64,000 nt of DNA from Lysobacter enzymogenes (GCF_900106525.1 NZ_FNOG01000005.1:552153-616152); one strand, 5' to 3'; numbered from the stretch's first letter, positions 38,319 through 47,851 are shown. Program-made: numbers and translations. Notes: a model not told the origin generated them from the sequence alone.

Positions 38319-40613
38319 TTACAGCCCGTAAGCCTCGACCACCGCCTCATGCCGCGACACATCCGCGCCAGCCTGCTCGGCCAGCTGCTGCCAGCTCAGC
38401 GGGTGCTCCCAGCCGGCGGTGAGTTCGTGCAGGCGGCGGTCGATCTCGACCGGCGCCAGCTGCGGCGGCGTGGCCAGGAAAAAGAACACGCCGGCCAGCG
38501 CGCCCTCTTCTTCGCTGGCCGGATCGCGCACGCGGTAGTCGTCGCCGCTGCGCACCCACAGCGACCAGTCCAGCGCGTCCACCGCTTCGCACAAGGCTTC
38601 GAACGCGGGTTCGCCGGGGTGGGCGCCGTCGACGAACCAGCTGCGGTAGTCGGCGCGATGCAGGGTGTGGACGACCCGGAACGGCGCCAGCCAGCGCTCG
38701 CGTTCGGCCTCGTCCTCCGGCGCCTGCTCCAGCGGCGCGGCGTCGAACACGACTTCGTCGCGCACGTGCTGGGTGCGGCCCGGCGGCGCCACCGTCGCCA
38801 CCTGCGCGGTGACCGGCCCGGTGCGGCGGGCCAGGCAGTCGTAGCTTTCGCCGTCGCGCTCGTAGCGCACCCGCACCCAGCCCCAGGTTTCGCGCACCGG
38901 GCCCTCGCTGCCGGTGAGCTCGATGCCCAGCCGCGCGGCGGCGCGGCGCACCGCGTCCCAGTCGCCGGCGGCGCTGGCGGCCGACATCAGGTCCCAATCG
39001 TCGCCGCCGGGCTGCTCGGCGCGTTCGGCCAGTTCCGCATACAGGCCCACGGCCTGGGCGAAATCGCGTTCCTCCATCGCCGCGCGCGCCCACAGCCGGC
39101 GCGCGCCGTCGGCGTCGGGCGCGGCCTCGAGCAGGCGCTGCACGTGTTCGCCGACCTCGCGCCAGCGCGAATGGCGGAACGCCAGCTGCGCCCGGCACCA
39201 GTGCGCGAACGCCGCGCGCTGCGGCTGCAGCAGCGCGGCCAGGCGTTCGACCTGGGCGCCGGCGTCGTCGCCGTCGAGCAGTTGTTCCAGCAGTTGCCCG
39301 GCCGGCGATTCTTCCGAACCGGGATGGCGGCCGACGAACTCCCACAGATGCGCCAGCGCTTCGGCGCGCGCGCCGCAGGCCAGCATCGCCGAGGCCAGCA
39401 GGCCGGCCAGCGCGCCGTCGTCGCGGCGCTGGGCGTAGGCGGCCTGCAGCAGCTCCATGTCCTGTTCCGGATCGGAGCCCTCGTTGCCGCGCACGTGTTC
39501 GTAGACCTGCTCGGCCGGCATCGGCAGCGCGAACTCGCCGCCCGCGGCGGCGTCCACGCGCGCGGCGAAGGCGTCGATCAGCGCCGCGGCGCCCAGATCG
39601 GCGCGCAGCCCGGACAGATGGCCGCGGGCCAGCTCCAGCGCGCGGCGCGCGCTCCACGGCGCGTTGCGCAGCAGCGCCAGTTCGCCGTGGCGCAGCGCCA
39701 GTTCGATGCAGCGCCGGTGCGCGCCGACCTGGTCCATGTGCGCGGCCATCGACATCAGCAGGCGGCCGAGCCGCCAGTGGTTGTGCTCCGGCCGCGCCTG
39801 CGCGATCAGCGCGATCGCCTCGGACCAGCGCGGATACAGCAGCGGCACGATCAGCGGGCCGTACTCGGGCAGCGCTTCCCAGGCTTCGTCGATGCGCTGC
39901 ATGCGCGCCAGGATCAGCGCGCGAAAGGTGCGGCGGCTGAGCCGGTCGCCGTCGTCGTCGTCGAGCATGTCTTCGGCGTCGATCGCCGCCAGTTCGGCCA
40001 GCGCCTGCTCCAGGCGGCCGGCGCGGAACAGCGCGGCGGCCTGGGTCTCGCGATAGGCCACGCCCGGCTCGGCGCCGTCGCGGCGCATGTTCTGCGCTTG
40101 CCGCTGCAGGTAATCGACCGCCTCAGCGGCGCGCTCGTCGTCCATCAGCGCCAGCGCGTACTCGCGGCTGATGCAGTCGTAGCAATTGCGGCTCGGCTCG
40201 ATCCGCGCCAGCGTCTCCTCGCTGACCGCCAGGCGCTCGGGCACCCAGCCCGGGCCGTCGACGTTGCCGTAGCAGATCGCGATGTCCTGGGTCACGCACA
40301 CCGACTGCGGGCATTGCTGGGTCTGGTCGCGATGGGCGAACTCCAGCAGCGCCACCGCTTCGGGCAACGCCTTCTCGCCCTCGGCCAGGTTGCGCATGCG
40401 GTTCTGCAGGCCCCAATGGCGGAAGAACACCTCCAGCCACGGGTGCTGCAGCGCGCGCGCGGCGGCCAGCGCCTCCGGCAGCATCGCCTCGACCCGCTCG
40501 GGATGGTTCTCGTGCAGTTCGTTGGGAATGCGGTTGATCAGCTCGACCAGCCGGTATTGGCCGGCTTCGTTGAGTTCATCGCTGAGGTCTTCGATCCACT
40601 GAAAGATGTCCAT
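38319..40613 (-). CDS. TPR-type protein paired with Hsp90-like ATPase
   Basis: A 764-residue cytosolic protein starting MDIFQWIEDLSDELNEAGQY, built mostly of helical repeats resembling tetratricopeptides (for example AAALFRAGRLEQALAELAAI, CRAQLAFRHSRWREVGEHVQ, MEERDFAQAVGLYAELAERA) up to about residue 545. The C-terminal ~210 residues form a different, beta-rich domain (VRETWGWVRVRYERDGESYD) that I do not recognise. TPR proteins are classic Hsp90 partners, and this gene starts 97 bases after the Hsp90-like gene ends, so the two probably work together. A 192-base part of the C-terminal domain is copied at 33363-33554. Confidence 0.8.
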   Translation of the reverse strand: MDIFQWIEDLSDELNEAGQYRLVELINRIPNELHENHPERVEAMLPEALAAARALQHPWLEVFFRHWGLQNRMRNLAEGEKALPEAVALLEFAHRDQTQQCPQSVCVTQDIAICYGNVDGPGWVPERLAVSEETLARIEPSRNCYDCISREYALALMDDERAAEAVDYLQRQAQNMRRDGAEPGVAYRETQAAALFRAGRLEQALAELAAIDAEDMLDDDDGDRLSRRTFRALILARMQRIDEAWEALPEYGPLIVPLLYPRWSEAIALIAQARPEHNHWRLGRLLMSMAAHMDQVGAHRRCIELALRHGELALLRNAPWSARRALELARGHLSGLRADLGAAALIDAFAARVDAAAGGEFALPMPAEQVYEHVRGNEGSDPEQDMELLQAAYAQRRDDGALAGLLASAMLACGARAEALAHLWEFVGRHPGSEESPAGQLLEQLLDGDDAGAQVERLAALLQPQRAAFAHWCRAQLAFRHSRWREVGEHVQRLLEAAPDADGARRLWARAAMEERDFAQAVGLYAELAERAEQPGGDDWDLMSAASAAGDWDAVRRAAARLGIELTGSEGPVRETWGWVRVRYERDGESYDCLARRTGPVTAQVATVAPPGRTQHVRDEVVFDAAPLEQAPEDEAERERWLAPFRVVHTLHRADYRSWFVDGAHPGEPAFEALCEAVDALDWSLWVRSGDDYRVRDPASEEEGALAGVFFFLATPPQLAPVEIDRRLHELTAGWEHPLSWQQLAEQAGADVSRHEAVVEAYGL
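38763..38954. repeat. Direct repeat, copy inside the TPR gene
   Basis: Same orientation and about 95% identical to 33363-33554. The two copies bracket 5.2 kb holding the thioesterase, the NRPS and the 3' end of the TPR gene. Confidence 0.85.
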
Positions 40614-40710
40614 ATCGGGGTCCCCGTCTGGCTGTGTCGCTTTGGCGAATGGGTTGGGAGAAACAGGTGCGGCCGGCCTGCGCTGCAGCGGCGAACGCCG
40701 GCCGCCGGCA

Positions 40711-42552
40711 TCAGGACTCTGGCGCAGGCGGCAGCAGCCGCAACGCGCTTTCGCCGATGGCGGCGAGCGCGCCGTTGAGGCGCGGCTCCTGGCCGTCGGC
40801 TTCGCTGTGTTCGCTGTGGCTGTCCATCAACTGCTTGACCGCGCGCAGCAACCGCGCCGCCGGCGCCGCGGCGGCCGGATCGCGGCGCGCGGTCGCCAGC
40901 AGCGCCGCCACTGCGGGATTGTCGAGATTGACGTACAAGCGCGCTGGCGCCGAGCCGTCGATGCCGGCGGTGAAGCCGCGCACCAGCCGCAGCGCGGTCA
41001 TGGAAATGCGCTTGTCGGCCTCGTCGCTTTCCAGCCGGCGCTTGAGCTCGGCTTCGCGGTCGGGCACCGCCATCAGCGGCAGTTCGGCCGGGGCGAAGCG
41101 CGCCGGCACCAGCCGCTCGCCGTCGCCTAGCGCTTCGCGCAGCCACTCCACCTCTTCGGCCGGCAGCGGCTGCTCGGTGAACAACTGGCGGTTGCCCTGC
41201 TCGGTGCCGATCTCGATCAGGCGCCCGCCGTGGCGCTGCGCCCACTGGCGCAGGAACGGCAGCACCGCGTAACGGTCGCCGCGCGCGACCGGGACGCCGA
41301 GCATGCGGAACAGCATGTCCTCGAAGCCGCCGCCGCCCAGGCCGACATGGATGACGCCGTCGCGGCGCAGCGCGCCGGCGCGCAGTTCGCCGTGCGAACT
41401 GGGAATGCGCACTTCCCCGGCCAGCAGCTCGAACAGGCGCGCATCGCACAACGCTGCGCCGAGCAGCGCCTCGTTGTGCCGCGCCAGGATCCGCCGCCAC
41501 GCCTCGGGCTGTTCGCGCGCCAGGCTCGCCAGGCCGGTGATCAGCGCCTCGGCGATGGCGTGCTGGGCGGCGCGATAGGCGTCGTTGCGCTGCAGGTCTT
41601 CGCGGCTGGCGGTGGGCATCAGCCGGCTGGATTCGATCACCCCGCCGGCGAAGCCGGCCCAACTGGGCAGCAGCTCGCGCGCGTCGTCGTCGAGCAGCAT
41701 GCCGCGCACGAACACCGACAGGTTGCGGTTGTCGCTGTTGCCGTAAGTGCCGCCGTCCTGCACCCACAGCAGGCCGCGCAGGTCGTGCTCGGGCGCGGCC
41801 ACCGGCAGCGCGCAGATCGGCTCGAACTGCGACTCGAAACGGCTGGCGAAGCGCAACTGGCGTTTGCGCGCCTGCACCGGATGTTCGTTGCCGGCGTCCG
41901 GGTCGCGCCACGGCGGCGGCTCGGGATTGACCGGCTCGGCCGCGCTGCCGATGTAGATGGGCACGCGCAGCAGCGCGCAGTAACGGCCGAGCACGCGCGC
42001 CAGATAGTCCTCGCCGGCCAGCCGCGCGTGCTCCGGACGCAGCAGCAGCTCGACCACGGTGCCGACCTCGCGCGCCGGCGCCGGCGTCAGCGAGTACTGC
42101 TCGCCGTTGCTGGACTGGTAGCGCCAGCCGCGCCCGGGCTGCTGATACGAGGTGGTGTGCACGGTGACCCGCTCGGCGATCACGAACGCCGACAGGAAAC
42201 CCAGGCCGAACATGCCGATCAGCTCGTCCTCGCCGGCGCCGGACTGGCGCAGGCCGCGGGTGTAGCCGACGCCGACCGTGGCCAGGTACTGATGGATCTC
42301 GGCATCGGTCAGGCCCGTGCCGGTGTCGGTCACCCGCACCGTGCGCGCGGCGAGGTCGCCGCTGACGGTGATGCGCGGCGCCGCCGGCGCCTGCGCGTCT
42401 TCCAGCCGGCGCCGCACGATCGTGTCGTGCGCGTTTTGCACCAGTTCGCGCAGCGCCACCAGCGGGGTCGAATACAGGTGTTGGCCCAGCACGGTCATCA
42501 GACCGCCCAGGTCGACCCCGGCCGTGCGCAGTTGTGCGTAGTCGCCTTCCAA
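40711..42552 (-). CDS. Hsp90-family (HtpG-like) ATPase
   Basis: The protein keeps the Hsp90 ATP-site motifs: ALRELVQNAHDTI (catalytic Glu and Asn), VTDTGTGL, and GMFGLGFLSAFVIAERVTVHT (compare GQFGVGFYSAF in HtpG). The middle-domain arginine segment LMPTASREDLQRN is also present. Identity to housekeeping HtpG is low outside these motifs and the C-terminal part differs, so this is a divergent Hsp90 subfamily. The start was set at TTG 42552, which has AAAGGGAG 9 bases upstream and gives 613 residues; the frame opens at GTG 42579 with no ribosome site. It is followed by the TPR gene, suggesting a chaperone-adaptor pair with unknown clients. Confidence 0.85.
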   Translation of the reverse strand: MEGDYAQLRTAGVDLGGLMTVLGQHLYSTPLVALRELVQNAHDTIVRRRLEDAQAPAAPRITVSGDLAARTVRVTDTGTGLTDAEIHQYLATVGVGYTRGLRQSGAGEDELIGMFGLGFLSAFVIAERVTVHTTSYQQPGRGWRYQSSNGEQYSLTPAPAREVGTVVELLLRPEHARLAGEDYLARVLGRYCALLRVPIYIGSAAEPVNPEPPPWRDPDAGNEHPVQARKRQLRFASRFESQFEPICALPVAAPEHDLRGLLWVQDGGTYGNSDNRNLSVFVRGMLLDDDARELLPSWAGFAGGVIESSRLMPTASREDLQRNDAYRAAQHAIAEALITGLASLAREQPEAWRRILARHNEALLGAALCDARLFELLAGEVRIPSSHGELRAGALRRDGVIHVGLGGGGFEDMLFRMLGVPVARGDRYAVLPFLRQWAQRHGGRLIEIGTEQGNRQLFTEQPLPAEEVEWLREALGDGERLVPARFAPAELPLMAVPDREAELKRRLESDEADKRISMTALRLVRGFTAGIDGSAPARLYVNLDNPAVAALLATARRDPAAAAPAARLLRAVKQLMDSHSEHSEADGQEPRLNGALAAIGESALRLLPPAPES

Positions 42553-42701
42553 GTCTCGCCGCTCCCTTTCGCGCCGCACGCCGGCGCAAGACGGCCAAAC
42601 TTAACAGACAAGCGCGCGCCGCAGCAGCGCGCGCGTCGCCGCCCGGCGGCGAGCGGGCGCCGCGCGCGCGGGACGCCACACGCCGCAAAGCCGCGCCGCG
42701 G

Positions 42702-43799
42702 TCAGCGATCCAGCAGGTCCTGGGTGTTGGCGGCGTTGTTGACGATGTTGGACAGCGGCAGCAACTGGTTGACGAAGCGGTTCCAGCGGGTCACCCCGGC
42801 CGGGCCGACGAACACCACATCGCCGGCGCGCACATGGAATTGGCTGCCCAGCGCGAACGCCGCCGGCGATTTGGCGTCGAGGTGGAAGATCGTCGCCGGC
42901 TGCTTCTCCTGGCTTTCCACTCCGCGTATCACGTATACCGCCTGGCCCTTGGCGGTGAGCGGATTGAGGCCGCCGGCGCGGCCCAGCGCCTGGGTCAGGG
43001 TCAGGTCGGTGGTCTTGAAGGTCATCGCCTGCGGCCGCACCACCTCGCCGACCACATACACCTCTTTGCGGTCGTTGTACGGCAGGAACAGGTGATCGCC
43101 GGCCTTGAGGTAGATGTCCTTGGCCACCGAGCCGCCGCGGTTGAGCTCGTCGAGGTCGAGCCGGTACTGGCGGCCGTCGCGGGTCAGCACGAAGCCGGCG
43201 AGGTCGGCGCGGATCGGATCGACCGTGGCCGCACCGATGGCCTGGGCCAGGGTCAAGGGCGTGGCGGTGATCGACTGGCGCTCGGTCTTGACGAAGGCGC
43301 CCTGCAAGGTCACGCGCTGGCTGCCGTAATCGATGATGCTGACGTCGACCTGCGGGCTCTGCACGTAATGGGCGATGCGCGTGGTGATCTGCGCGCGCAG
43401 CTCCTCGATGGTCAGGCCCTCGGCGCGGATCATGCCGACATAGGGATAGAACAAGGTGCCGTCGGGCCGCACCAGGCGGCCGTTGGCCGCGGTCTGCTGC
43501 TGGGTGCCGGCCGGCGAGGTCAATTCGGGATGGTCCCAGATGGTGATGTACAAGGTGTCGCCGCGGCCGATGCGGTAAGCCTCGGGCTGGTACGACAACA
43601 GCTCGATCGGCACCGAGGTTTCCACCCGCTCCTGCGCGGACAGGAACGTCGGCGTGATCGCCACCATCTGGATGTGGCCGTCCTGGGCCAGGCCGCTGCG
43701 GGCGAACTGCCCGGGCGAAATGAACTGGCCCGGCGCGAACGCGCAGCCGCCGAGTCCGACGATGGCGGCCAAGGCCGCGACGCCCGAAATCTTGATCAT
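42702..43799 (-). CDS. wza: Polysaccharide export lipoprotein (Wza/GumB family)
   Basis: The 365-residue lipoprotein has a lipobox at VGLGGC (Cys19), then a Poly_export domain (YRIGRGDTLYITIWDHPELT; GRLVRPDGTLFYPYVGMIRA) and two SLBB-type repeats (RVTLQGAFVKTE; EVYVVGEVVRPQAMTF). It forms the outer-membrane channel for capsule or exopolysaccharide export, working with the Wzc-like copolymerase. ATG 43799 gives the expected lipoprotein signal; an upstream in-frame extension to 44216 is not supported. It is divergent from the phosphatase-kinase operon across a 668-base regulatory region, whereas in many clusters it is the first gene of that operon. Confidence 0.93.
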   Translation of the reverse strand: MIKISGVAALAAIVGLGGCAFAPGQFISPGQFARSGLAQDGHIQMVAITPTFLSAQERVETSVPIELLSYQPEAYRIGRGDTLYITIWDHPELTSPAGTQQQTAANGRLVRPDGTLFYPYVGMIRAEGLTIEELRAQITTRIAHYVQSPQVDVSIIDYGSQRVTLQGAFVKTERQSITATPLTLAQAIGAATVDPIRADLAGFVLTRDGRQYRLDLDELNRGGSVAKDIYLKAGDHLFLPYNDRKEVYVVGEVVRPQAMTFKTTDLTLTQALGRAGGLNPLTAKGQAVYVIRGVESQEKQPATIFHLDAKSPAAFALGSQFHVRAGDVVFVGPAGVTRWNRFVNQLLPLSNIVNNAANTQDLLDR

Positions 43800-44299
43800 G
43801 CGGAAAGATTCTCTAAAGCGGAAACACGATGGGAACGCGCCGCGGCCGCGCGGATTCGACGCGGGACGGTGCGATGCGCGATGAGGGGACACGCGATGAG
43901 GCAGCGCGTCGCAGCGGCGGCGGGCCTGTACGCGAAACCGCCGCGGGCCGCACGCGGCGGCGCGGATGCGCGGCGGCGTGCGGGGGCGATGTGTCGATGC
44001 GAAGTGGCGGCATGGGGCTGTGAGCGTCGCAGTCAGTAATGGCCAAGCCCCCGTGCCGCGCAGTATAGCCAGCCCATGCGCATCGCTGTCACGCACGCAC
44101 CGCGGAAACGCATCACGTTTCGCCGATGGCGCGACCTCGATACAGCTGAGGTTTCGACAAAGCGGCCGCGGCGAGGCCGCAACGAACACGATGCAATGCA
44201 GGAACGATGCCAACATCGCCGAACGAGAACGAATGTTTAACGTTCGCGTTGAAGTGTTGCGAAAAACGCGCAGCGCTTGAACAAAACAAAAAGCGGCGG

Positions 44300-44315
44300 G
44301 GTGATCCGCGTCACG
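44300..44315. promoter_or_regulatory. Candidate Clp/CRP binding site
   Basis: GGTGA-TCCGCG-TCACG fits the CRP/Clp consensus TGTGA-N6-TCACA at 8 of 10 defined positions. Its centre is about 70 bases upstream of the start expected from the promoter at 44343-44370, a class I activator position. In xanthomonads Clp is released by c-di-GMP loss and activates exopolysaccharide genes. Confidence 0.55.
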
Positions 44316-44342
44316 ACTTGGCCCTTGCGTGTGGAGTTCGTG

Positions 44343-44370
44343 TTGACCGTGTCATGACCTGCTCTATACA
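44343..44370 (+). promoter_or_regulatory. Sigma70-type promoter of the exopolysaccharide operon
   Basis: TTGACC (44343-44348), 16 bases, TATACA (44365-44370). It lies 98 bases upstream of the phosphatase start. Confidence 0.7.
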
Positions 44371-44467
44371 TTGCCGCCTCGTCGCGGACCCGTCGGGGGG
44401 CGGATCCGCAACACCGCGCCAGCCAGCGCAACGCGGCACGGACGGCTCATAACGACAGGTTTCAAGC

Positions 44468-44896
44468 GTGTTCCGAAATGTTCTGGTCGTATGCGTCGGC
44501 AACATCTGCCGCAGTCCAACCGCGGAAGTACTGTTGCGTCGCGAGTTGAAAAACGTAACGGTCGCATCCGCCGGGCTCAAGGCCCTGGCCGGCCATCCGA
44601 TCGACGCCACAGCACAGGCCGTGCTGTCCGGACAGGGATTGAGTGGGCAATCCCATGTCGCACGCCAGTTGGACCGCTCGATGATCGATGCGGCCGATCT
44701 GGTCCTCACGATGGAGCCGTGGCACAGCGAGGCCGTGCTCCGTTCGTACCCACACGCGAGAGGAAAAACCTACTTGCTAGGCAAATGGCTGGACAACACC
44801 AGCATTCCCGACCCCTATCGGCAATCGCGCGAGAGTTTCGAGCGCGCCTACCAGCTCATCGATTCGGGCGTGAATCGCTGGAAAGCGTACTTCTGA
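44468..44896 (+). CDS. wzb: Low-molecular-weight protein tyrosine phosphatase (Wzb family)
   Basis: The 142-residue phosphatase has the P-loop CVGNICRS (Cys9, Arg15) near the N-terminus and the general acid in IPDPYRQSRESF. It removes phosphate from the C-terminal tyrosines of the neighbouring Wzc-like kinase, a cycle needed for normal polymer assembly. The start is GTG 44468. It is the first gene of the plus-strand operon, 122 bases before the kinase. Confidence 0.92.
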   Translation: MFRNVLVVCVGNICRSPTAEVLLRRELKNVTVASAGLKALAGHPIDATAQAVLSGQGLSGQSHVARQLDRSMIDAADLVLTMEPWHSEAVLRSYPHARGKTYLLGKWLDNTSIPDPYRQSRESFERAYQLIDSGVNRWKAYF

Positions 44897-45018
44897 GCGT
44901 TGCGCGCGTCTGAGCGCTGCGCGTTTGCGGGCGCGCTCGCAGTTGCGGGCACGTTCGCGTTCCGCTTGAGACGCGCCTACGGGCGCGCCGTTCCACTTCA
45001 CTCAAGGCCTTCCCCCCA

Positions 45019-47241
45019 ATGGCGGCAGCTTCCACCACGCATGGCCCGCGCCAGGACGCCGGCGCGAGCGACGAAATCGACCTGGCCGCGCTGCTGGGCA
45101 CCTTGTTCGACCACAAGTGGCTGATCGGCGCGGCGATCGCGCTCGGCTTCGCCCTGAGCGCGGCCTACGCGCTGCTGGCCGCTCCGGTGTACCAGGCCAA
45201 CGCGATGGTGCAGGTGGAGTCCAAGACCCCGACCCTGCCCGGCCTCACCGCGGTATCGCAGGCGCTGACCGACTCGGCGCCGCAGGCGATGACCGAGATT
45301 TCGCTGCTGACCTCGCGCACCGTGCTGGGCAAGGCGGTCGAGGACCTCAAGCTCGATCTGCAGATCGAGCCCGCGTACTTCCCCGTGCTCGGCGCCGCCA
45401 TCGCGCGCCGCTTCCAGCCCGCCACCGGCAACGAACTAGCCGCGCCGTGGTTCGGCCTCAACCGCTACGGCTGGGGCGGCGAAACCCTCGACATCGCCGA
45501 ACTCGAAGTGCCCGACGATCTGATCGGCAAGCCGCTGACCCTGATCGCCGGCGCCGACGGCGGCTTCGAACTGTTCGACGACCAGGACCAGCGCCTGCTC
45601 GGCGGCGACGCCGGCCAGCTCGCGGTCGGCGGCGGCGCGCGGCTCAAGGTCGAACGCCTGCTGGCCCATCCGGGCATGCGCTTCGAACTGACCAAGCTCT
45701 CGCGCCTGGGCATCATCGCCGCGCTGCAGAACAACCTCACCGCCAGCGAGAAGGCCAAGGATTCGGGGATCATCCAGCTCAGCTACGAGTTGCGCGATCC
45801 CGACCTGGCCCAGGCCACGCTGGAGTCGATCACCCGCCAGTACATCCGCCAGAACATCGAACGCAACTCCGCCGAGGCCGCCAGCAGCCTGGAGTTCGTC
45901 AACAAGCAGCTGCCCAACGTGCGCCGCGACCTGGAGAAGGCCGAGCACACCCTGGCCCAGTACCAGTCGCAGGCGCACACTGTCGACATCACCCTCGACG
46001 CCAAGTCGCTGCTCGACCAGATCGTCTCGCTCGACACCAGCATCTCGCAGCTGCGCCTGCAACAGGCCGAAGTGACCCGCCGCTACACGCCCGCGCATCC
46101 GGCCTACAAGGCGCTGATGGCGCAGATCGGCGAGCTGGAGGCGAGCAAGCAGAAGATCAACGACCGCATCGGCACCCTGCCGCAGACCCAGCAGGAACTG
46201 ATCGGGCTGACCCGCGAAGTGCAGGTCAGCACGCTCACCTACACCAACCTGCTCAACCAGGCCCAGCAGCTCGACATCGCCCGCGCCGGCACGGTCGGCA
46301 ACGCGCGTGTGGTCGACCGCGCGGTGGTCGACACCAGCCAGCCGGTCAAACCCAAGCGCGCGCTGGTGGTCACCATCGGCACCTTCCTGGCCGGCTTCCT
46401 GGCCGTGGGCTACGTGTTCCTGCGGCAGATGCTCAACCGCGGGGTCGAGCACGTGCAGGAGATCGAACAGATCGGCCTGCCGGTGCTGTCCTCGATCCCG
46501 ATGAGCGCCTACCAGCGCGACCACGAGAAGGCCGGGCGCAAGCTGCGCGCCGGCGGCGGCAACGGCAAGCCGCACCTGCTGGCGCTGGACGCGCCCAACG
46601 ACCTGGCGATCGAGGCCATGCGCAGCCTGCGCACCGCCCTGCACTTCGCCCGCCTGGAAGCCAGCAACAACATCCTGATGATCTGCGGCTCCAGTCCCGG
46701 CGCCGGCAAGACCTTCGTCTCCACCAACCTCGCCGCGACCATCGCCCAGGGCGGCCAGCGCGTGCTGCTGATCGACGGCGACCTGCGCCGCAGCAGCCTG
46801 CACAAGGTGCTCGGCCAGGATCCGCGCAACGGCCTGTCGGACCTGCTCGCCGGCCGCATCGACGCGGCCACCGCGATCCGGCGCACGCCGATCGACAACC
46901 TGCACTTCATCGCCCGCGGCGAAGCCCCGCCCAATCCGTCGGAGCTGCTGATGCGGCCGGAACTGGGCGCGCTGCTCAAGACCGCGGCGCTGCAATACGA
47001 CCTGGTCATCGTCGACACGCCGCCGATCCTGGCGGTGACCGACTCGGCCATCATCGGCCGCCACGCCGGCACCAGCCTGATGGTGGTGCGCTTCGGCCTG
47101 AACCCGGCCAAGGAGCTGGCGCTGGCGATGCAGCGCTTCGAGCAGAACGGCATCGAACTCAAGGGCGCGGTGTTCAACGCGGTCGAACGCCGCCACGACA
47201 CCCACTACGCCTACGGCTACGAGTACCGCGCCGGCGCCTAG
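45019..47241 (+). CDS. wzc: Tyrosine kinase / polysaccharide copolymerase (Wzc family)
   Basis: The 740-residue inner-membrane protein has a Wzz domain with TM1 (~32-55) and TM2 (~450-470), a large periplasmic part with coiled coil (~290-410), and a cytoplasmic BY-kinase: Walker A GSSPGAGKTFVSTNLA, Walker A' VLLIDGDLRR, Walker B LVIVDTPPI. It ends HYAYGYEYRAGA, four closely spaced tyrosines that are autophosphorylated. It controls chain length and links synthesis to the Wza channel. The ATG at 45019 lacks a strong ribosome site. Confidence 0.95.
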   Translation: MAAASTTHGPRQDAGASDEIDLAALLGTLFDHKWLIGAAIALGFALSAAYALLAAPVYQANAMVQVESKTPTLPGLTAVSQALTDSAPQAMTEISLLTSRTVLGKAVEDLKLDLQIEPAYFPVLGAAIARRFQPATGNELAAPWFGLNRYGWGGETLDIAELEVPDDLIGKPLTLIAGADGGFELFDDQDQRLLGGDAGQLAVGGGARLKVERLLAHPGMRFELTKLSRLGIIAALQNNLTASEKAKDSGIIQLSYELRDPDLAQATLESITRQYIRQNIERNSAEAASSLEFVNKQLPNVRRDLEKAEHTLAQYQSQAHTVDITLDAKSLLDQIVSLDTSISQLRLQQAEVTRRYTPAHPAYKALMAQIGELEASKQKINDRIGTLPQTQQELIGLTREVQVSTLTYTNLLNQAQQLDIARAGTVGNARVVDRAVVDTSQPVKPKRALVVTIGTFLAGFLAVGYVFLRQMLNRGVEHVQEIEQIGLPVLSSIPMSAYQRDHEKAGRKLRAGGGNGKPHLLALDAPNDLAIEAMRSLRTALHFARLEASNNILMICGSSPGAGKTFVSTNLAATIAQGGQRVLLIDGDLRRSSLHKVLGQDPRNGLSDLLAGRIDAATAIRRTPIDNLHFIARGEAPPNPSELLMRPELGALLKTAALQYDLVIVDTPPILAVTDSAIIGRHAGTSLMVVRFGLNPAKELALAMQRFEQNGIELKGAVFNAVERRHDTHYAYGYEYRAGA

Positions 47242-47851
47242 CCGCCGGCAAGCAAGTTTCTTTTGCGCGAGAGGAAAGCATTCGATGATTTCCATCGCAA
47301 CCATCCGCACCGGACGCGGCCGCTCATCGAGCGCATGGCGCGCGCTCGACGGCGCGTGCGCGTGCGCGCCTGCCGTCGCCCACGCGAAATCACCAAAATT
47401 CCCGCGATTTTTGCCTTATGCGTCGAATGCGCAATGCGATGTCAAGCACTCGCGTTGGCATAGAAAAATTTCCGAACCATTGCAGATGCGCAACCACTCA
47501 CGGTTCCTGAATCCCATCGAGAAACGACTTACGGGCGCACAGTATTTCGCAACGCAAGAGTGGCACGATGCCGTCCGCCGAGAGTGCGACAGCGAAGCGA
47601 AAGCTCACGGCGAAAGACAGCGAAACGTTTTTTCCGCATCCGCAAGCAACGCACGCCCGAGCGTCATCGCAACGGCCGACGCGCTCGCACGATGCAGGCG
47701 AAGACACAGGCGGCGCGCCGGCTGACGGCGCACCGCAACGTCCGGCCGAAACGGCGGGCAAGCGCAAGGATCGGCGCAGCGACACACGTATTGACCGAAG
47801 GGGGCGGTCGTCGGATGGGTCTACCGAAGACTTACCTTGGAAACGACGGTC
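47242..47851. other. Long intergenic region inside the exopolysaccharide operon
   Basis: These 610 bases are lower in G+C than the neighbours and carry no convincing gene. A 146-codon frame at 47285-47725 has a fair ribosome site (AGAGGAAAG) but its translation is Arg/His/Ser-rich with no homology I recognise. The region may hold a second promoter or an untranslated element for the downstream sugar-transferase genes. Confidence 0.5.

Larger units (their letters stand above)
43800..44467. other. Divergent regulatory region of the exopolysaccharide cluster
   Basis: No gene is seen in 668 bases. G+C is lower in 44080-44370 than in the flanking genes. It holds the GAACG...CGTTC inverted repeat near 44228-44246, the Clp/CRP-like site and the promoter listed separately. 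The long untranslated leader of the plus-strand operon (about 44377-44467) is G+C-rich and could fold. Confidence 0.6.

Noticed and set aside
47285..47725. 146-codon frame with a fair ribosome site between wzc and the WecA-WecB fusion
   Set aside because: Composition is Arg/His/Ser-rich with no recognisable domain and no coding-like codon use.
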